Assembly (NCBI RefSeq): GCF_040412425.1
Contig: NC_089742.1
Location: 74,893,125-74,957,124, forward strand
Source: Macrobrachium rosenbergii
Taxonomy: Eukaryota > Arthropoda > Malacostraca > Decapoda > Palaemonidae
Direction: 5' to 3'
Length of the DNA: 64,000 nucleotides
Shown here: piece after piece, positions 24,214 through 35,672 of the stretch
How positions within the stretch are numbered: position 1 is the first letter of the stretch
Layout of the letters: the number at the start of each line of letters is the position of its first letter
Made by a program: the position numbers and the translations under genes
Notes under the pieces: model-generated
What the model saw: the letters and a program-made list of their open reading frames with translations, nothing else
Told to the model about the DNA's origin: nothing
Database searches by the model: none

Positions 24214-25241
24214 TATACTGTATATGCATATTAGATACAGTACAATATAATATATATATTAGCCATTTGAAAAAATGCTACAATCTATTGTGCAATTTTT
24301 TTTATTTGCAAAACAATTGATCGTAGGGGAGGTGAATGTTAGGATGTTCTGTAAGTAGAATACTGTACTTAATGGGCACGCTGACACCATAAGGCCCCAT
24401 TATACAGAAATTGCTTATGATTGAAGGGATTCACATAAAATTTTTACCACTTGTTATACAGCTAATACCAAAAAAGTACAGGTTGGGAAATAAGATATTT
24501 GACCTCAAAATTCCATAAATTTTGCAGTTGAAAAAACCATTTTGAAACTTTTAGAAAATATGGCAAAAAAAAAAAATTGCACTGAAAAATAATTTTCCAC
24601 ACTTGTAATTATAGATATGTAGTTATTATACAAGCTGTAAAACTTTCATTAAATTTGGTATAGTCATCTTGGAGATTGAAGAAGTGTTTGATTTGGAAAA
24701 AAGTAAGTTTTGAGAAAACAGCAAAAAAAAAAATCATAGCTTATTTTGTAATAACTATGAAATTATGACAGAGTTGACCTTTGCACAAAAACTTTTTCAT
24801 CATATAAGAAGTTAGCCCATAAATTTATAATATAATCAGTTGAATAGAACTGTGCTCTCTCTGGATTTACATATTACCTAAAATTTGCATTTATGGGGAG
24901 TGCCAACGTTAGAAGGCCCCATTCTATAAAGTAAATGACTTTATACCTAGTGATTGAAGGTTAGACTTTATACCTAATGATTGCAGGTTATGTCCTTCAA
25001 ACTTTTACCACTGATTCTGCAAAGAATATTGAATAAACATAAGTCTTGTATCAGTCCTCTTGGAGATTGAAGCATTTAAAGCATTTAGTTTAAAAAAAAA
25101 AAAAAAAAAAAAAACCGCAAATTAGCAATATTTCTGGACTCCAAAACGAGAGAAAATAAAAAAATATTAAATTACTTAGCCTTATAGGCCATTTTCTCTT
25201 ATGCTAGCACTAACGAAAATGGGATATTTTAATGTGGATGA

Positions 25242-25480
25242 TTCTTCTTCTTCTTCTTCTTCTTCTTCTTCTTCTTCTTCTTCTTCTTCTTCTTCTTCTT
25301 CTTCTTCTTCTTCTTCTTCTTCTTCTTCTTCTTCTTCTTCTTCTTCTTCTTCTTCTTCTTCTTCTTCTTCTTCTTCTTCTTCTTCTTCTTCTTCTTCTTC
25401 TTCTTCTTCTTCTTCTTCTTCTTCTTCTTCTTCTTCTTTTTTTTTTCTTCTTCTTCTTCTTCTTCTCTTCTTCTTCCTCC
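25242..25480. repeat. (TTC)65 microsatellite
   Basis: Perfect TTC from 25242 to 25436, then T-rich and imperfect TTC to about 25480. The poly-Ser, poly-Leu, poly-Lys and poly-Arg frames over it are repeat artefacts. An A run lies nearby at 25092-25114. Confidence 0.98.
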
Positions 25481-25495
25481 ACAGTTCTTCTTAAA

Positions 25496-26010
25496 TGCAA
25501 TGAAGGAAGTTGTCCATGAACCAATGTAAACATTTCTTTTCTTCTTCTTCTTCAAGATATGTTTATTTACATGTAAAATGGTCCAAATAGTATATATCAG
25601 TTATGTTTATTTACATGTAAAATGGTCCAAATAGTGTATATCTCAAACTTGATACAATCTAAGATCATTCATAGACTTACGTTTTTTACAATCTGTCATT
25701 CAAAATACTGTACAGGTGATGAACAATTGTCCATGAACTAATCTAAACATTTTTTTAGCAATAATGTTTCTAGATATGTTTATTTATGCATAAAACTGTC
25801 AAAAACAGGCCATAACTCACTTGGATCTATCCTGCATTATTCATACAGACATTTTTTACAAGTCTTTTTTACAATTAGTGGTTCACAGTGTCATACAAGC
25901 GATGAACAAAATTGTCAGTAAACCAATCTAAACTTTTTTTTATCGCTTCAGGATGTGTTTATTTAGACATGAAACAGTTGAAAACTGTTAGTAACTAAAA
26001 TTCGATAATT
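25496..26010. repeat. Diverged tandem repeat, about 200-bp period, three units
   Basis: Units share 'gatgaacaa.ttgtc.a..aaccaatctaaac', '(t)n', 'atgtttatttacatg.aa' and 'aactgt' words, with anchors near 25513, 25729 and 25916. A later 45-bp duplication ('atgtttatttacatgtaaaa' units) lies at 25560-25645. Confidence 0.65.
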
Positions 26011-26189
26011 ACTGAAAATTTGGTGGTTGGCAGGCCCCTTAAAAGTGGGTGTCCCCCCCCCCCCAATAAGAGGTTTGAATGGAACTTATATCCTGGCCAA
26101 GGTTTGAGGAAATGGATGGGGCTGTCTCATTTGGTATTATCAGCAATGTTCAGCAATTTGATATGTTTGAGGTTAACTGAAGATGGCTG

Positions 26190-26440
26190 CTGAGAAGTTT
26201 GCAAGACCATGCTTAATTCAAAGTTTCTGAAGGTTGGCTTGTGGGCTTATTGTAAGGCTCATGGCAAAGCTTTGGACATCTCAGAGGAAGGTCCTAAAGA
26301 AGTTGAGAAGTTCTTTGGCTTGTTTCATCAAGCAATCACCTACTGGATCCAAATCCATAATGCAGATGAAACTGGGTTCTTTTATCACAGTGTTATCTAA
26401 TAACTTGGCTGATGAGTCAGACAAAACACCTGGTTGAAAT
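26190..26440 (+). pseudogene. pogo/Tigger-like transposase fragment
   Basis: A + strand frame reads C-K-A-H-G-K-A-L-D-I-S, then F-G-L-F-H-Q, then H-N-A-D-E-T-G-F-F-Y-H. The A-D-E-T-G-F-F motif is the first catalytic Asp box of pogo/Tigger DDE domains (usually N-x-D-E-T-G). A shift to another frame gives N-N-L-A-D-E-S-D-K-T-P-G. I could not follow the rest of the domain with confidence through 26440-27150. Confidence 0.5.
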
Positions 26441-27554
26441 GGAGCAAGCAGCATTTTTCTACTGGCTGGTGCAAATACCTCAGGCGCTCACAGCCTTGAA
26501 CCCTAGGGCAGTTGGACACACACAGCAGCCATGTTGTCTCCGTGAGATGATGGATAGATGAAAACTATTTCTACAAGGAAGTTATCCATCATGGTATGCC
26601 TCAAGATTAGGTATAGGCTGGCCTACTCACCAGTGTGCATTCTGCTGGATCAGGTTTTTTCTTCTTCCTAATATGACACTGTCTGTAGCAGTGAAGTAGA
26701 ACCAGCTTGGGTCTTCTGATGAAATGATGGTGGTGGGCAGTGAAAAGGAGCTTGACTTGTACTTTTGGAAACAAACTCGGAAGAATCTGAGGATCTACAT
26801 CGTGAGTAATCCATAGCTAGGTCCTTGCTTGGAATGACCTGAAGTGGGGCTGTCGTGGGCTGTACACTGGAGAGGAGGCTTTGAGGTCACTGACTTTCCA
26901 ACAAAGCTGCAAAGAAAGGGAGGCCATTGATGTGAATTGTGAATGACATTTGTGAGTGGTTGGATGAGAAGAGTGGGGATTCTTGATATCAGACCATGTC
27001 CAACAACACTGCTGCTGCTGACTGTGATGACAGATGATGGAGCTGTTGCCTTCATGCCCAGGTTCAGCACGGTCCGAGAAGCGCACTTGGTTGATTACCT
27101 TCATAATGCAAGGCCCAACATCATCAGGCTTCAATAGCATCAGTCTAATGTTACAGTAGGCTTGGTGGAGAGTTATATTTTACAGAGACTGCTCTATGTC
27201 CTGTTAATTTGATTGATCAGTGAGAAATTATGGATGGAGGCAAATGTGATATTTTGATCTTGATGTCAGTGCTACTTTTGATACAGTTGTGCTTAACTGC
27301 TACTAAATGGCTTACAGTCCATATGAATGATTGAAGAAGCCTTTGATTATTTTAAAAACTACCTTGTTCATATACAGACCAAACCTTTGGTCTTAATGTA
27401 AGGGAAAATTCTGTAGCGCCTGCTAGAGCCTGGTTAAAAGTAGAGGATACAAGGATTATGGTTCAAACAGGAGCTATCCAAGATGGCAGAAAGGAGAAAG
27501 GTGCTGCCAACCTTCCTTAACCTGTCTCAGCTACATTGCATCAGTTTCTCTTTG
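26441..27554 (+). other. Unassigned, possibly decayed transposon body
   Basis: Moderate GC compared with the surrounding intron and several short frames on both strands (for example 26795-27140), which suggests decayed coding sequence continuing from the pogo-like fragment. No motif was recognised. Confidence 0.3.
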
Positions 27555-27950
27555 CCTTCATAGCAGGTCATGCTGTTGCCCTCTCTGCCCAGAATCCGGT
27601 TTGCTCACATTACACATTAACGCTATGGTTTTTGTTTTGTTTTATGTTGTGTGATTTTGTGCTTTTTGTGTGTTTTTCATATTGAACATCCAAACCCATG
27701 ATTCTAAGCTTCCCAAGCCTCAGAAAACGAGATCAAGGATTGTTACCAACCCCAGGGCATTTTTGCTGAGGCTTGGGAAGCTGAGATGAATTGTGGGTTT
27801 GCATGCTCAAAAAAAAAAAAAAATCACAGCACACAACACAAACAAGAAAGAAAAAAAAAAAAACAACGTTAATGTGTAATGCGGGCAAGAAGTGGACAAA
27901 AACAACCGGCCTCTGGGCAGAGAGGGCAACAGCACGACCTACTATGAAGG
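27555..27950. repeat. Foldback element, about 175-bp arms
   Basis: The left arm 27555-27723 and right arm 27766-27950 are inverted copies around a 42-bp loop. 'ccttcatagcaggtcatgct' pairs with the inverse of 'agcacgacctactatgaagg', 'cattacacattaacg' with 'cgttaatgtgtaatg', and 'agcttcccaagcctcag' with 'ctgaggcttgggaagct'. The arms differ mostly in A/T-run length. No coding content. Confidence 0.9.
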
Positions 27951-27967
27951 CGTTTGTTCTACTTTAG

Positions 27968-28062
27968 TTTGCTATGCTTCCTCTTCCTCAGTGTCTAAAC
28001 CTTCCATGTTCTCTTCTGTTTGCTATGCTTCCTCTTCCTCTATCTCTAAACCTTCCATGTCG
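27968..28062. repeat. 51-bp tandem duplication
   Basis: 'tttgctatgcttcctcttcc' through 'taaaccttccatgt' occurs twice with a period of 51 bp. Confidence 0.85.
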
Positions 28063-28267
28063 TCTTATACATGTAATGGCATTACCACCTCCGTGGTAAA
28101 TATTGTTTCAGATTTTATCACCACAGCTTGACAGTGCACCCGACGATAATACCACTTGACTTCCAAAAAGATTATTAAGGGCTTGCTGCATGGAATTTTG
28201 TTTCATTAAAGGACACTGGTGTTGATATTATTTGTCTTCAATCTTTAGCCCTGCACTGTCTAGTAGC

Positions 28268-28699
28268 TTAAATGCTAAAATACATTGTGGTATACTTACT
28301 TTGTACCTCTCCAGAACTGCACTCCTCTTCACAAATTCCAAAATGTATGTCTCCATTTGTATGTTCCTTTTTCTTTTTGTAGCTGTCAAGCTTTGTCCAT
28401 GCCTCATATGCTGCTGTCATCTCATCTTTCTTGTACCACTTGTCCAAGTGTTGAAGCAGAGCTTTCACTCCATCTTCATCTGTCAACTCTTCAATATTCA
28501 CTTCCTTGAAAATCTTGCTTCTCACCTCGCTTCCTTCTGGGAATGACAGGGCAACAACCAAAGCTTGTTTTTTTCTCTCTCTCTCTCGATACTTGTGACA
28601 AGCTGCCATGCTTTCAGCTCGTTTCCAGCGGTCATAACCTTTATCAGTGCTGAAAATTGGCAACATCAGCTGCCCACTACATTTGCTAAGGCTACCCAT
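28268..28699 (-). CDS. Gag-like reading frame, copy A (possible exon or retroelement relic)
   Basis: A single minus-strand frame of 143 codons reads M-G-S-L-S-K, then F-S-T-D-K-G-Y-D-R-W-K-R, K-K-Q-A-L-V-V-A-L-S-F-P-E-G-S-E-V, L-L-Q-H-L-D-K-W-Y-K-K-D-E-M and A-Y-E-A-W-T. I recognise this as the N-terminal part of a gag-like polypeptide carried by invertebrate retroelements. The middle (K-R-A-E-S-M-A-A-C-H-K-Y) is read in a shifted frame and the frame is regained within a (CT)6 tract, giving R-E-R-E-R. After a Cys/Glu-rich tail (I-C-E-E-E-C-S-S-G-E-V-Q) the frame meets GTAAGT at about 28295-28300, a consensus donor. Whether it is expressed is unknown; a decayed transposon is the default explanation. 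Confidence 0.45.
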   Translation of the reverse strand: MGSLSKCSGQLMLPIFSTDKGYDRWKRAESMAACHKYRERERKKQALVVALSFPEGSEVRSKIFKEVNIEELTDEDGVKALLQHLDKWYKKDEMTAAYEAWTKLDSYKKKKEHTNGDIHFGICEEECSSGEVQSKYTTMYFSI

Positions 28700-29600
28700 A
28701 TTTATGTCGTCTTTTCTAATTACTCATTAGTCTCCTTCCTGTCAACCACACACTGCTACCTCTTGTTGATTGTGTAGACCAGTGTGGCAGAAGAAATCAA
28801 AGGCAGAATTAAACAAGTAAAAAAATGCACTGAAGTTTCTTTGGCTCAATCAAGTTTCTGTATATCGTATAATCAAGGCCACTGAAAATAGATCTATCTT
28901 TCGGTGGTCTCGGTATAATACTGTATGAGCCATGTTTCATGATATACTTACTTTGTACCTCTCCAGAACTGCACTCCTCTTCACAAATTCCAAAAGGTAC
29001 CTCTCCATTTGTATGTTCCTTTTCCTTTTTGTAGTTGTCAAGCCTTGTCCATGCCTCATATGCTGCTGTCATCTCATCTTTCTTGTACCACTTGTCCAAG
29101 TGTTGAAGCAGAGCTTTCATTCCATCTTCATCTGTCAATTCTTCAATATTCACTTCCATGAAAATCTTGCTCCTCACCTCGCTTCCTTCTGGGAATGACA
29201 GGGCAACAACCAAAGCTTGTTTTTTTCTCTCTCTCTCTCTCTCGATACTTGTGACAAGCTGCCATGCTTTCAGCTCGTTTCCAGCGGTCATAACCTTTAT
29301 CAGTGCTGAAAATTGGCAACATCAGCTGCCCACCACATTCGCTAAGGCTACCCATATTTATGTCGTCTTTTCTAATTACTCGTTAGTCTCCTTTTGTCAC
29401 AACCACACTCTGCTACCTCTTGTTGATCGTGTAGACCAGTGTGGCAGGAGAAATCAAAGGCAGAATTAAACAAGTAAAAAAATGCGCTGAAGTTTCTTTG
29501 GCTCAATCAGGTTTTCTGTATATCGTAAAATCAAGGCCACTGAAAATAGATCTATCTTTGGTGGTCTCAGTATAATGTTGTATGAGCTGCGTTTCATGAA
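28270..29600. repeat. Tandem duplication, 652-bp period
   Basis: Two adjacent copies share the whole unit, not just the gag-like frame, including the 'gaccagtgtggcag', 'aattaaacaagtaaaaaaat', 'atcaaggccactgaaaatag' and 'gtttcatgat/gaaac' landmarks. Identity appears above 90 percent by eye, so this is a fairly recent event. Confidence 0.9.
28809..29355 (-). pseudogene. Gag-like reading frame, copy B
   Basis: The same sequence as copy A, 652 bp away and more broken. The lead M-G-S-L-S-E-C to D-R-W-K-R lies in one frame (29143-29355), and E-L-K-A-W-Q-L-V-T-S-I-E followed by K-K-Q-A-L-V-V to I-C-E-E-E-C in another (28809-29291). Its CT tract has eight units against six in copy A, a 4-base difference that leaves the frames unjoined. 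The GTAAGT after E-V-Q is conserved (about 28947-28952). Confidence 0.6.
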
Positions 29601-29682
29601 ACTTGAATCACGGCCTAGTGGTGGCCTGGTTTATATTGTTGTCAGGTGCACGATTATGGCTAACTGTAATTTTAAATAAAAT

Positions 29683-29783
29683 AAAAACTACTGAGGCTAG
29701 TGGGCTACAATTTGGTATGGTTGATGATTGGAGGGTGGATGATCAATCTACCAATTTGCAGCCCCCTAGCCTTAGTAGTTTTT
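29683..29783. repeat. Palindromic interspersed repeat (35-bp arms)
   Basis: The arm AAAAACTACTGAGGCTAGTG... at 29683-29717 is the inverse of 29749-29783 with about four mismatches, around a 31-bp loop. I associate this hairpin and its flanks (about 29600-29840) with a common decapod interspersed repeat, from memory only. Confidence 0.8.
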
Positions 29784-29840
29784 AAGATCTGAGGGTGGAC
29801 AGACAAAGCTGGCACAATGGTTTTCTTTTCAGAAAATAAA

Positions 29841-30796
29841 ACTGACTTTATATATCTTGGAGATCCGATCCACCAAGTGCCTACATCGTGACCCTTCACT
29901 TGGTCCTTCCTTGCAACATTGACAAACAAATGACGAGCATGAAGCGCAGTGTTATGCATAAGTATTCTGAACAGAGTTAACTGCCAAAGTATTATACAGT
30001 GTTCATTTTCGTGGCCCACATGAATTGTTCATTTTGATGGTGGTATCCTTCACAGTTTGGTATGGTATATCTATTTTCTTAAGCAAGGATTTGAACTTGT
30101 GAATGTTCAGGAACATAAGAGGCTGGGGATCTGGGAGCAGAGCATAGCATTAGGAAGACATTTTGCACCACCCTTTTGCCATAGGGAACTGCTGTATGAG
30201 TTTTAAGTGCAGAGTATCTCTCTCTCTCTCTCTCTCTGACATATTTTGTATTTTTTTGTATTGTTATTTTTGCTGAAATTAGGCAAAAAAATGACAGATA
30301 TGAGGAATTATGTAAATTATGGGAAAAGTAAGACAAGCTCTGAACATGATTTGTATCTGACAATGTTATGGTTAGATTTCTCAAGTCTTTATTTTTGTTG
30401 TTTGATGGTTGTTGCTAAAATTAAGCAAAAATTATAAAATATTGTTACATGACAGATTTGTGGGGTTAGGAATTTTTTTTTTTTTTTTAAGTATGCCAAA
30501 CCCAGAATATTATTTACAGCTAACTGACATTTTTTGGTTTAGTGTATATTTTATATATATGATTTCTTGTGAAATTTATATATCAGCTGTGTAATCATAA
30601 TTATATGAATAGTACCAAAATTATATAAATTTTAAATCAAAAGCTTAAGAATAGCAATATACAGAAGTTTATATGTGGTCAGAAACATAAATATAAAAAG
30701 AGTGATATATGGTATTATTAAGATTTAAACCAGGTACAGTATACTCTTCTATAGTAGAACTATAGATATTAATTGTTACCAACTTTTAATTGGCAG
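29841..30796 (+). other. E2F intron 4, distal part
   Basis: No recognised gene. A (CT)n tract lies at 30218-30237 and a T run at about 30474-30488. It ends at the acceptor of the 30797 exon. Confidence 0.5.
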
Positions 30797-31021
30797 GGTT
30801 ACAGAATCCATTTAAAGAGTGAGAATGGTCCTATTGAAGTATATCTGTCAGAGCCAGGTGTTACTGAAAGTCCTTTGAAGCCCAGTCCTATAAAGAATTC
30901 TCCTTTGAAGCCAACCAACACTGAATCTGTATCTTCACGAACAAAACTTAGGCCTACAAGGACGAGAACGAGTAAATCTCTTCTTCAGCCTCAGAAACAA
31001 GAACTTAAAACACCAAAGAAG
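30797..31021 (+). CDS. E2f1: E2F exon: marked-box end and basic S-P-x-K linker
   Basis: The acceptor is AATTGGCAG at 30796 and the donor AAG|GTAAGT at 31022, both phase 0, for 75 codons. It opens with Y-R-I-H-L-K-S-E-N-G-P-I-E-V-Y-L, the end of the marked box. It then has three evenly spaced S-P-L-K, S-P-I-K, S-P-L-K motifs (30869-30910, residues 183-196), and a basic stretch R-P-T-R-T-R-T-S-K-S ending L-K-T-P-K-K. The linker is not conserved among E2Fs, so its content is lineage-specific. The preceding intron is 10.4 kb. Confidence 0.93.
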
Positions 31022-32069
31022 GTAAGTGATATGAAAAGTTCATTAGAATTATATTTCACATTTCACTAGGTAGGTGTTAATTGTTGTTGGAAACTTGTTT
31101 TTGTCAAAACTACTGCTGATCTCTTTTCACTTTTAAGTATTTTTGTTTTCTGCAGTCAAAACTTACACAAAATCTTCCTCACAGACACACATTCGAAGTG
31201 TGAGTAAAAATATACATTCAAATACTTGTAAATAAGAAAATGGTGTTCAAGGAAGTTTGTGAAACAGTACTGTATGCTTACTAGCAGTCAATAACGTCAC
31301 AAACTATTAACCAAGTGGAATTAAAATTAGTTTATACCAGGATGATTTTGCAGTATTTTCCCTTAAACCTATGACTCATTCAGTGAAAGTTTGTCATGGA
31401 AAAAGCTGAGCAGTGGACCTTGTCAATAGGGTTCCAGTTTTCCATAAATGAAAACCAAAGCTGTCATTTTTTATAAAACTTTTGATGGAACATAAATTAT
31501 GATATGGAACTAAAAATTACGGACACTGTAATGCATAACTAAGCTGCAAGTTTTTAGGCTGAATCCCCACTTGAACTATAAAACACTGCATGTTTAAAAC
31601 CCAAAAGCAAAGATGTGCTAAACCTGATGAAAAACTCATCCCATACAACTACTGGGAGGTGACAGATCAACCCTGGGCAAACTAGAGACCAACTGATGAT
31701 TATCAACTGGAGAGTTATGGAGCTTACAGACATGCTTAGAGAAGGCCAAGGTAATCAGAATCATGGTCAAGAGGGTCAAATGTAAGAGGCAAATAGGCTT
31801 AAGCAAACATTACTGTGCCAACAAGAAACCCTGATCAAAACGGGGACAAATTTTTGTTAGCCCAAATGTATGGTAAGCAACACCCCAATTAAGAAATTAT
31901 ATGAACTGGTAAAGGAAAGCAATTAAGTAAACTTGAAACTATGGTGACAAAAATTACATCATTGAGGAGAAATTGATAATTGAGGGGCAACTCAGAAAAA
32001 CTCAATAAACAGAAATTCACTGCACAAGATGAGATAGTAGTGGAAATTAAAAAATTAAATTCCCATTGG
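31022..32069 (+). other. E2F intron 5, proximal part
   Basis: I see nothing coding or repetitive here beyond ordinary AT-rich intron. Confidence 0.5.
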
Positions 32070-32305
32070 TCCCTGTAGTGGGATATTACCATCAGTGCAC
32101 CTTACATGGTGCATTGTATGCCTTAGTAAAGGTTGTGTAGCATCCTTTGGCCCCTAGCTGCATCCACTATTTAGCCCTTTGCTTTACCTCCATTCCACTG
32201 CCTTCACTCCAAATATCCAACCATTCCAACTCCATCTTTTTACTGTCTTAAGCAGTGAATGGCTGAAAGTGCCTTGGTGCTTGGCTTGATAGCTTAATTT
32301 TCATA
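32070..32305 (+). mobile_element. SINE-like element, diverged copy
   Basis: It shares 'cagtgcacctta.atggtgca', 'tttggcccctagctgcatcc' and 'ttggtgcttgg' in order with 21307-21619, with internal deletions. No target duplication was identified. Confidence 0.75.
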
Positions 32306-33339
32306 AAATAAAATCCTGCCAGTGGTATGTCATCAGACAAAGTCAAAGCACTGGGTAATTCTTAAGGAGAAGGTATATCTAAATACTATGAGGGCTCAGG
32401 AGATGGAATATTAGTAGCATATCTCCAAGGAACCAGTAGTTGGCTGAGGATTTGCTGGAACTGTTTCCTTTTAATGGTGTACTTTGTTCACTTTATTGCA
32501 TTCCACTCGATAGGGTAATTTTATGATAAATGGGTTTGTAATGACAAACATGCCTGATGAACAAAAATGGTGTTAGCAGCGAGCCTGGGTAGCACAGAGG
32601 TGTTGGAAGAGGAGGAGGAGGGAGAGGATAACCTAGAGTCAAACCAGTCGGTGGTGGCCGCTGAGAGTTGCTTTCACCCAGAATGTATTGTGTCAGAACT
32701 TAAATATTTGTCATTTTCCATAAAGATGATGCTTTTTAGAGAAATAGTGACTAATCTGGTCACTAGGTAAAGATACATTCTCAGAATTCAGGCTTCTTAA
32801 TTATAATGGAGACTAAGATGAGCTGAAATACCGAAATCTGGTTGTGAAAAGAATAGAAAAAAAAACAGATAATGAAAGATTATAGAATAGAGGGGGAGAG
32901 AGATTGCTGTGGATGTTACAGAAAGTGGGAGGGAAAGGAAGATACCAAAGTTGGATGTACAAGAAAAGAGAATAAGGATAATCCGGGATTATTACCAATG
33001 AAACCCTCCTGTCTGAGTGTTTAATCCATCATCATTATTGTGTTTTAGTTTTTCAGACTTGTCTCTAAAAGTTTTCTTTGAGGGAAAATTACAAAAGTAT
33101 GCAGACTGATACATTCTGGGTGAGACCACCTCTCACCAGCCATCACCTGTTGGTTTGACTATGGTACGGCTACAATTTTGTTAAATTTTGGTAGTTGTGT
33201 CTTCAAGAATGAATTTTGAACTATAGGTAACTGAATAACACAAATACTATAAAGTACAGTCACCACCTTAATTGTGAACCTTCAGAGATATGAACAAACA
33301 TGGTCACAAGTTAAAATTGTGTTGAACACAAGGAAGAAG

Positions 33340-34430
33340 AACAACCTATTCCTTTAACCCCTTCCCTGATTATCCCAAGTATTCCGGTGATTAACTGCTC
33401 CACTTGGAGAGAAACCACAAAGAAGATTGAAAGGTCTACACAAATTCTCATCAATAACAATTTTGCAAATCGTATGGTCAAACAACAAACCCGAGATTCC
33501 ATAAATAACTGGCACCGGGGAAGTATTATGGACACCAACAACGATCAAAGCGGGTCCATAAAGCCATACTACAAAAATTATATGCACCAAAAATATTTAG
33601 AGGATGAAAAGGCAATCAGGAAAACAATAAAGGAAAATGTCTCCCCACTCTTGAAGGGGATAAAATTAACCTCATAATTTATTATAAAAACATGAAAACT
33701 AGCCAGCTGCTGCTTAAAAACAACCCGGTGCCCCCAGAAACATCTTTGAAACGAGCGTCGTATACAAATTTACATGGCTGGTGGAAGGATGCCACCACTA
33801 CCAGACACACTTGCTGCTTTCAAAAAAGGGGCCATTTTTAACCATTAAAGAGAAAATCACAACAAAAGATCAGAAAGAGCTGAGCTTATAAAGAACAAAA
33901 ATTATAGCCCAAACACTGGACCGATGACACCTACAGTTTCTCAGGACACTCCATATAGTAGAAAAAAAGACAGTCATCAACATGGTGAAGGAAACAATTT
34001 CAACAGAATTTCCATCATAAGGAGAAATATAAGAAATCACCCGACACCAAACACCGTCATGAGAGAAAGAGAGGGAGAGCACCGAATGCTGATGACTTGT
34101 CACCTGGTTGGCCTATAATACCAGCCACACTAGTTGGAGTTACCGGAGCCAACACCCACCTCCAGCCAGCAACACTGGTTAGGCCTGGAAAATCTCAATG
34201 CCTCAGGGACGGATTTTGCCACCAACCTATGACTAATTAAAATTCAGCCTTCTGACCAACCCACCTATTGTAAACACCCTGCCTGCTATAAATACCTGTA
34301 CATCATGTATCTTAACTCATTCACTTTTGTACTCTCATAGATGACTGCCAGTGCGCTGTCGACACATTAGAGGAAATAAACCCAAGACAACGGAAATCTT
34401 TGTGTCCTTAGGAAACTTGATATACCAGCT
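33340..34430 (+). mobile_element. Penelope-like element relic, second copy
   Basis: A + strand frame at 33387-33677 ends K-N-Y-M-H-Q-K-Y-L-E-D-E-K-A-I-R-K-T-I-K, and conceptual translation continues I-Y-Y-K-N-M-K-T-S-Q-L-L-L-K-N-N. After a frameshift come pieces resembling the GIY-YIG region (H-T-C-C-F, L-L-S-F style residues near 33790-33830) and a tail around R-R-N-I-R at 34020. This is the connector-plus-endonuclease layout of Penelope-like elements. It belongs to a different lineage from the 12140 copy and is on the opposite strand. No intact domain remains. Confidence 0.55.
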
Positions 34431-35247
34431 ACATGCTGATGAAAAGAAGATTTTAAGATGAATAGGAAAGACTATATAAATTAAATGCCATGGAAACAGC
34501 TATAATTTTCAATGCTATTGCCCTCAGAAGGTCTCCTCCCTCATTGTTATTATTAATATTATTTTTTTTATTATTATTATTCAGATGAAACCTTTTCATG
34601 TGGAACAAGCCCACAGGGTCCATTGACTTGAAATTCAAGCTTCCAAAGAATATGGTATTAGAATGAATTAACAGGAGGTAAGGAGAAATACAGAAAGAAG
34701 AAATTGCTTTTTAAAAAATTAGATTTTTAAAGATAATGGAAGTAAAATATTACAATGTAAGGAGAATTGTATTAGGATAGTAATGCATTGCATCTTCACT
34801 TGAACTTTTTAAAGTTTCCAATTGCATGACATCCACAGGGGGATTGTTCTGTAACTGAGAAGTTTGACAGTGAAGCATATTTACTGCATATCTGCTGTTC
34901 TGCAAATCTGGTTGTTCTTGGCAAGAAAAGGGGTTCAGGGTCAACTGGGAATGTGAAAGATCTCTGCTAAAATAAAACTTATGAAAAATTGACAAACAAG
35001 AGACCATGTGGTGATGAACCAAGTCATAACGGGCAATATTAGGAAACAGAAACCTACCACCATGAAGAGATAAATCTGCTGCAAAAGCAGACATTCACAC
35101 TGGGGAACAGTATTCAAGTAAAGGAACGACAAATGACATACAACAGGTTGCATTGATTTAACATTTACAAGTGTATGAGGCTTTATGTACAATACCTGAC
35201 TTCATGTGGCATATGCTGATGCTTCATTAGATGCTTCTCAAAAGTAA

Positions 35248-35297
35248 GATTCCAGTGCTTGGCATGTATGCCTAAAATCTATAAATCAATCAATCGA
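35248..35297 (+). mobile_element. SINE tail fragment
   Basis: 'ttccagtgcttggcatgtatgcctaaaatctataaatc' matches the last 50 bp of the SINE-like family, and 'aaagtaagat' on both sides may be a target duplication. Confidence 0.6.
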
Positions 35298-35672
35298 AAG
35301 TAAGATGTGAGTCAAAAGTTACACCAAGTAGTGTTAAAGCTTGAGATTTCTATAGCAGAGTCCCATCCACTTGAAGGGGAGGATGGGGTGGAAAATCGGT
35401 ACAAGATCTAATCAATAGTGTTTTCGTTTCATACCCCACAGACTACACAAGCTACATCGTTCATTAACCTGCTCCATGTCGTGATTGAGACTAAGGCCTG
35501 CATCATTTCTTGTAGGTGGAGACTACTTCACCCACAATTGTTGCATGATCGGCATACTGAACAATCTTGTTTTCCAGGCCAACAACCATATCACATGTTT
35601 ACACTAAAAATAACAGCACTACCCTGTGGAACTCTAGACACTATAGGTCTTGGTTTTCTAAAGATCCCATCA

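Noticed and set aside
25201..25555. Long poly-Ser, poly-Leu, poly-Lys and poly-Arg reading frames
   Set aside because: Direct products of the (TTC)65 repeat on both strands; no non-repeat coding content.
26795..27140. Paired minus-strand frames of 91 and 107 codons
   Set aside because: They overlap each other in different phases, lack a recognised motif, and lie in what looks like decayed transposon sequence.
33890..34450. Search for an intact hammerhead ribozyme near the second Penelope-like relic, prompted by CTGATGA at 34434-34440
   Set aside because: No pairing stem II or GAAA in a proper position follows, so the match is a chance heptamer.
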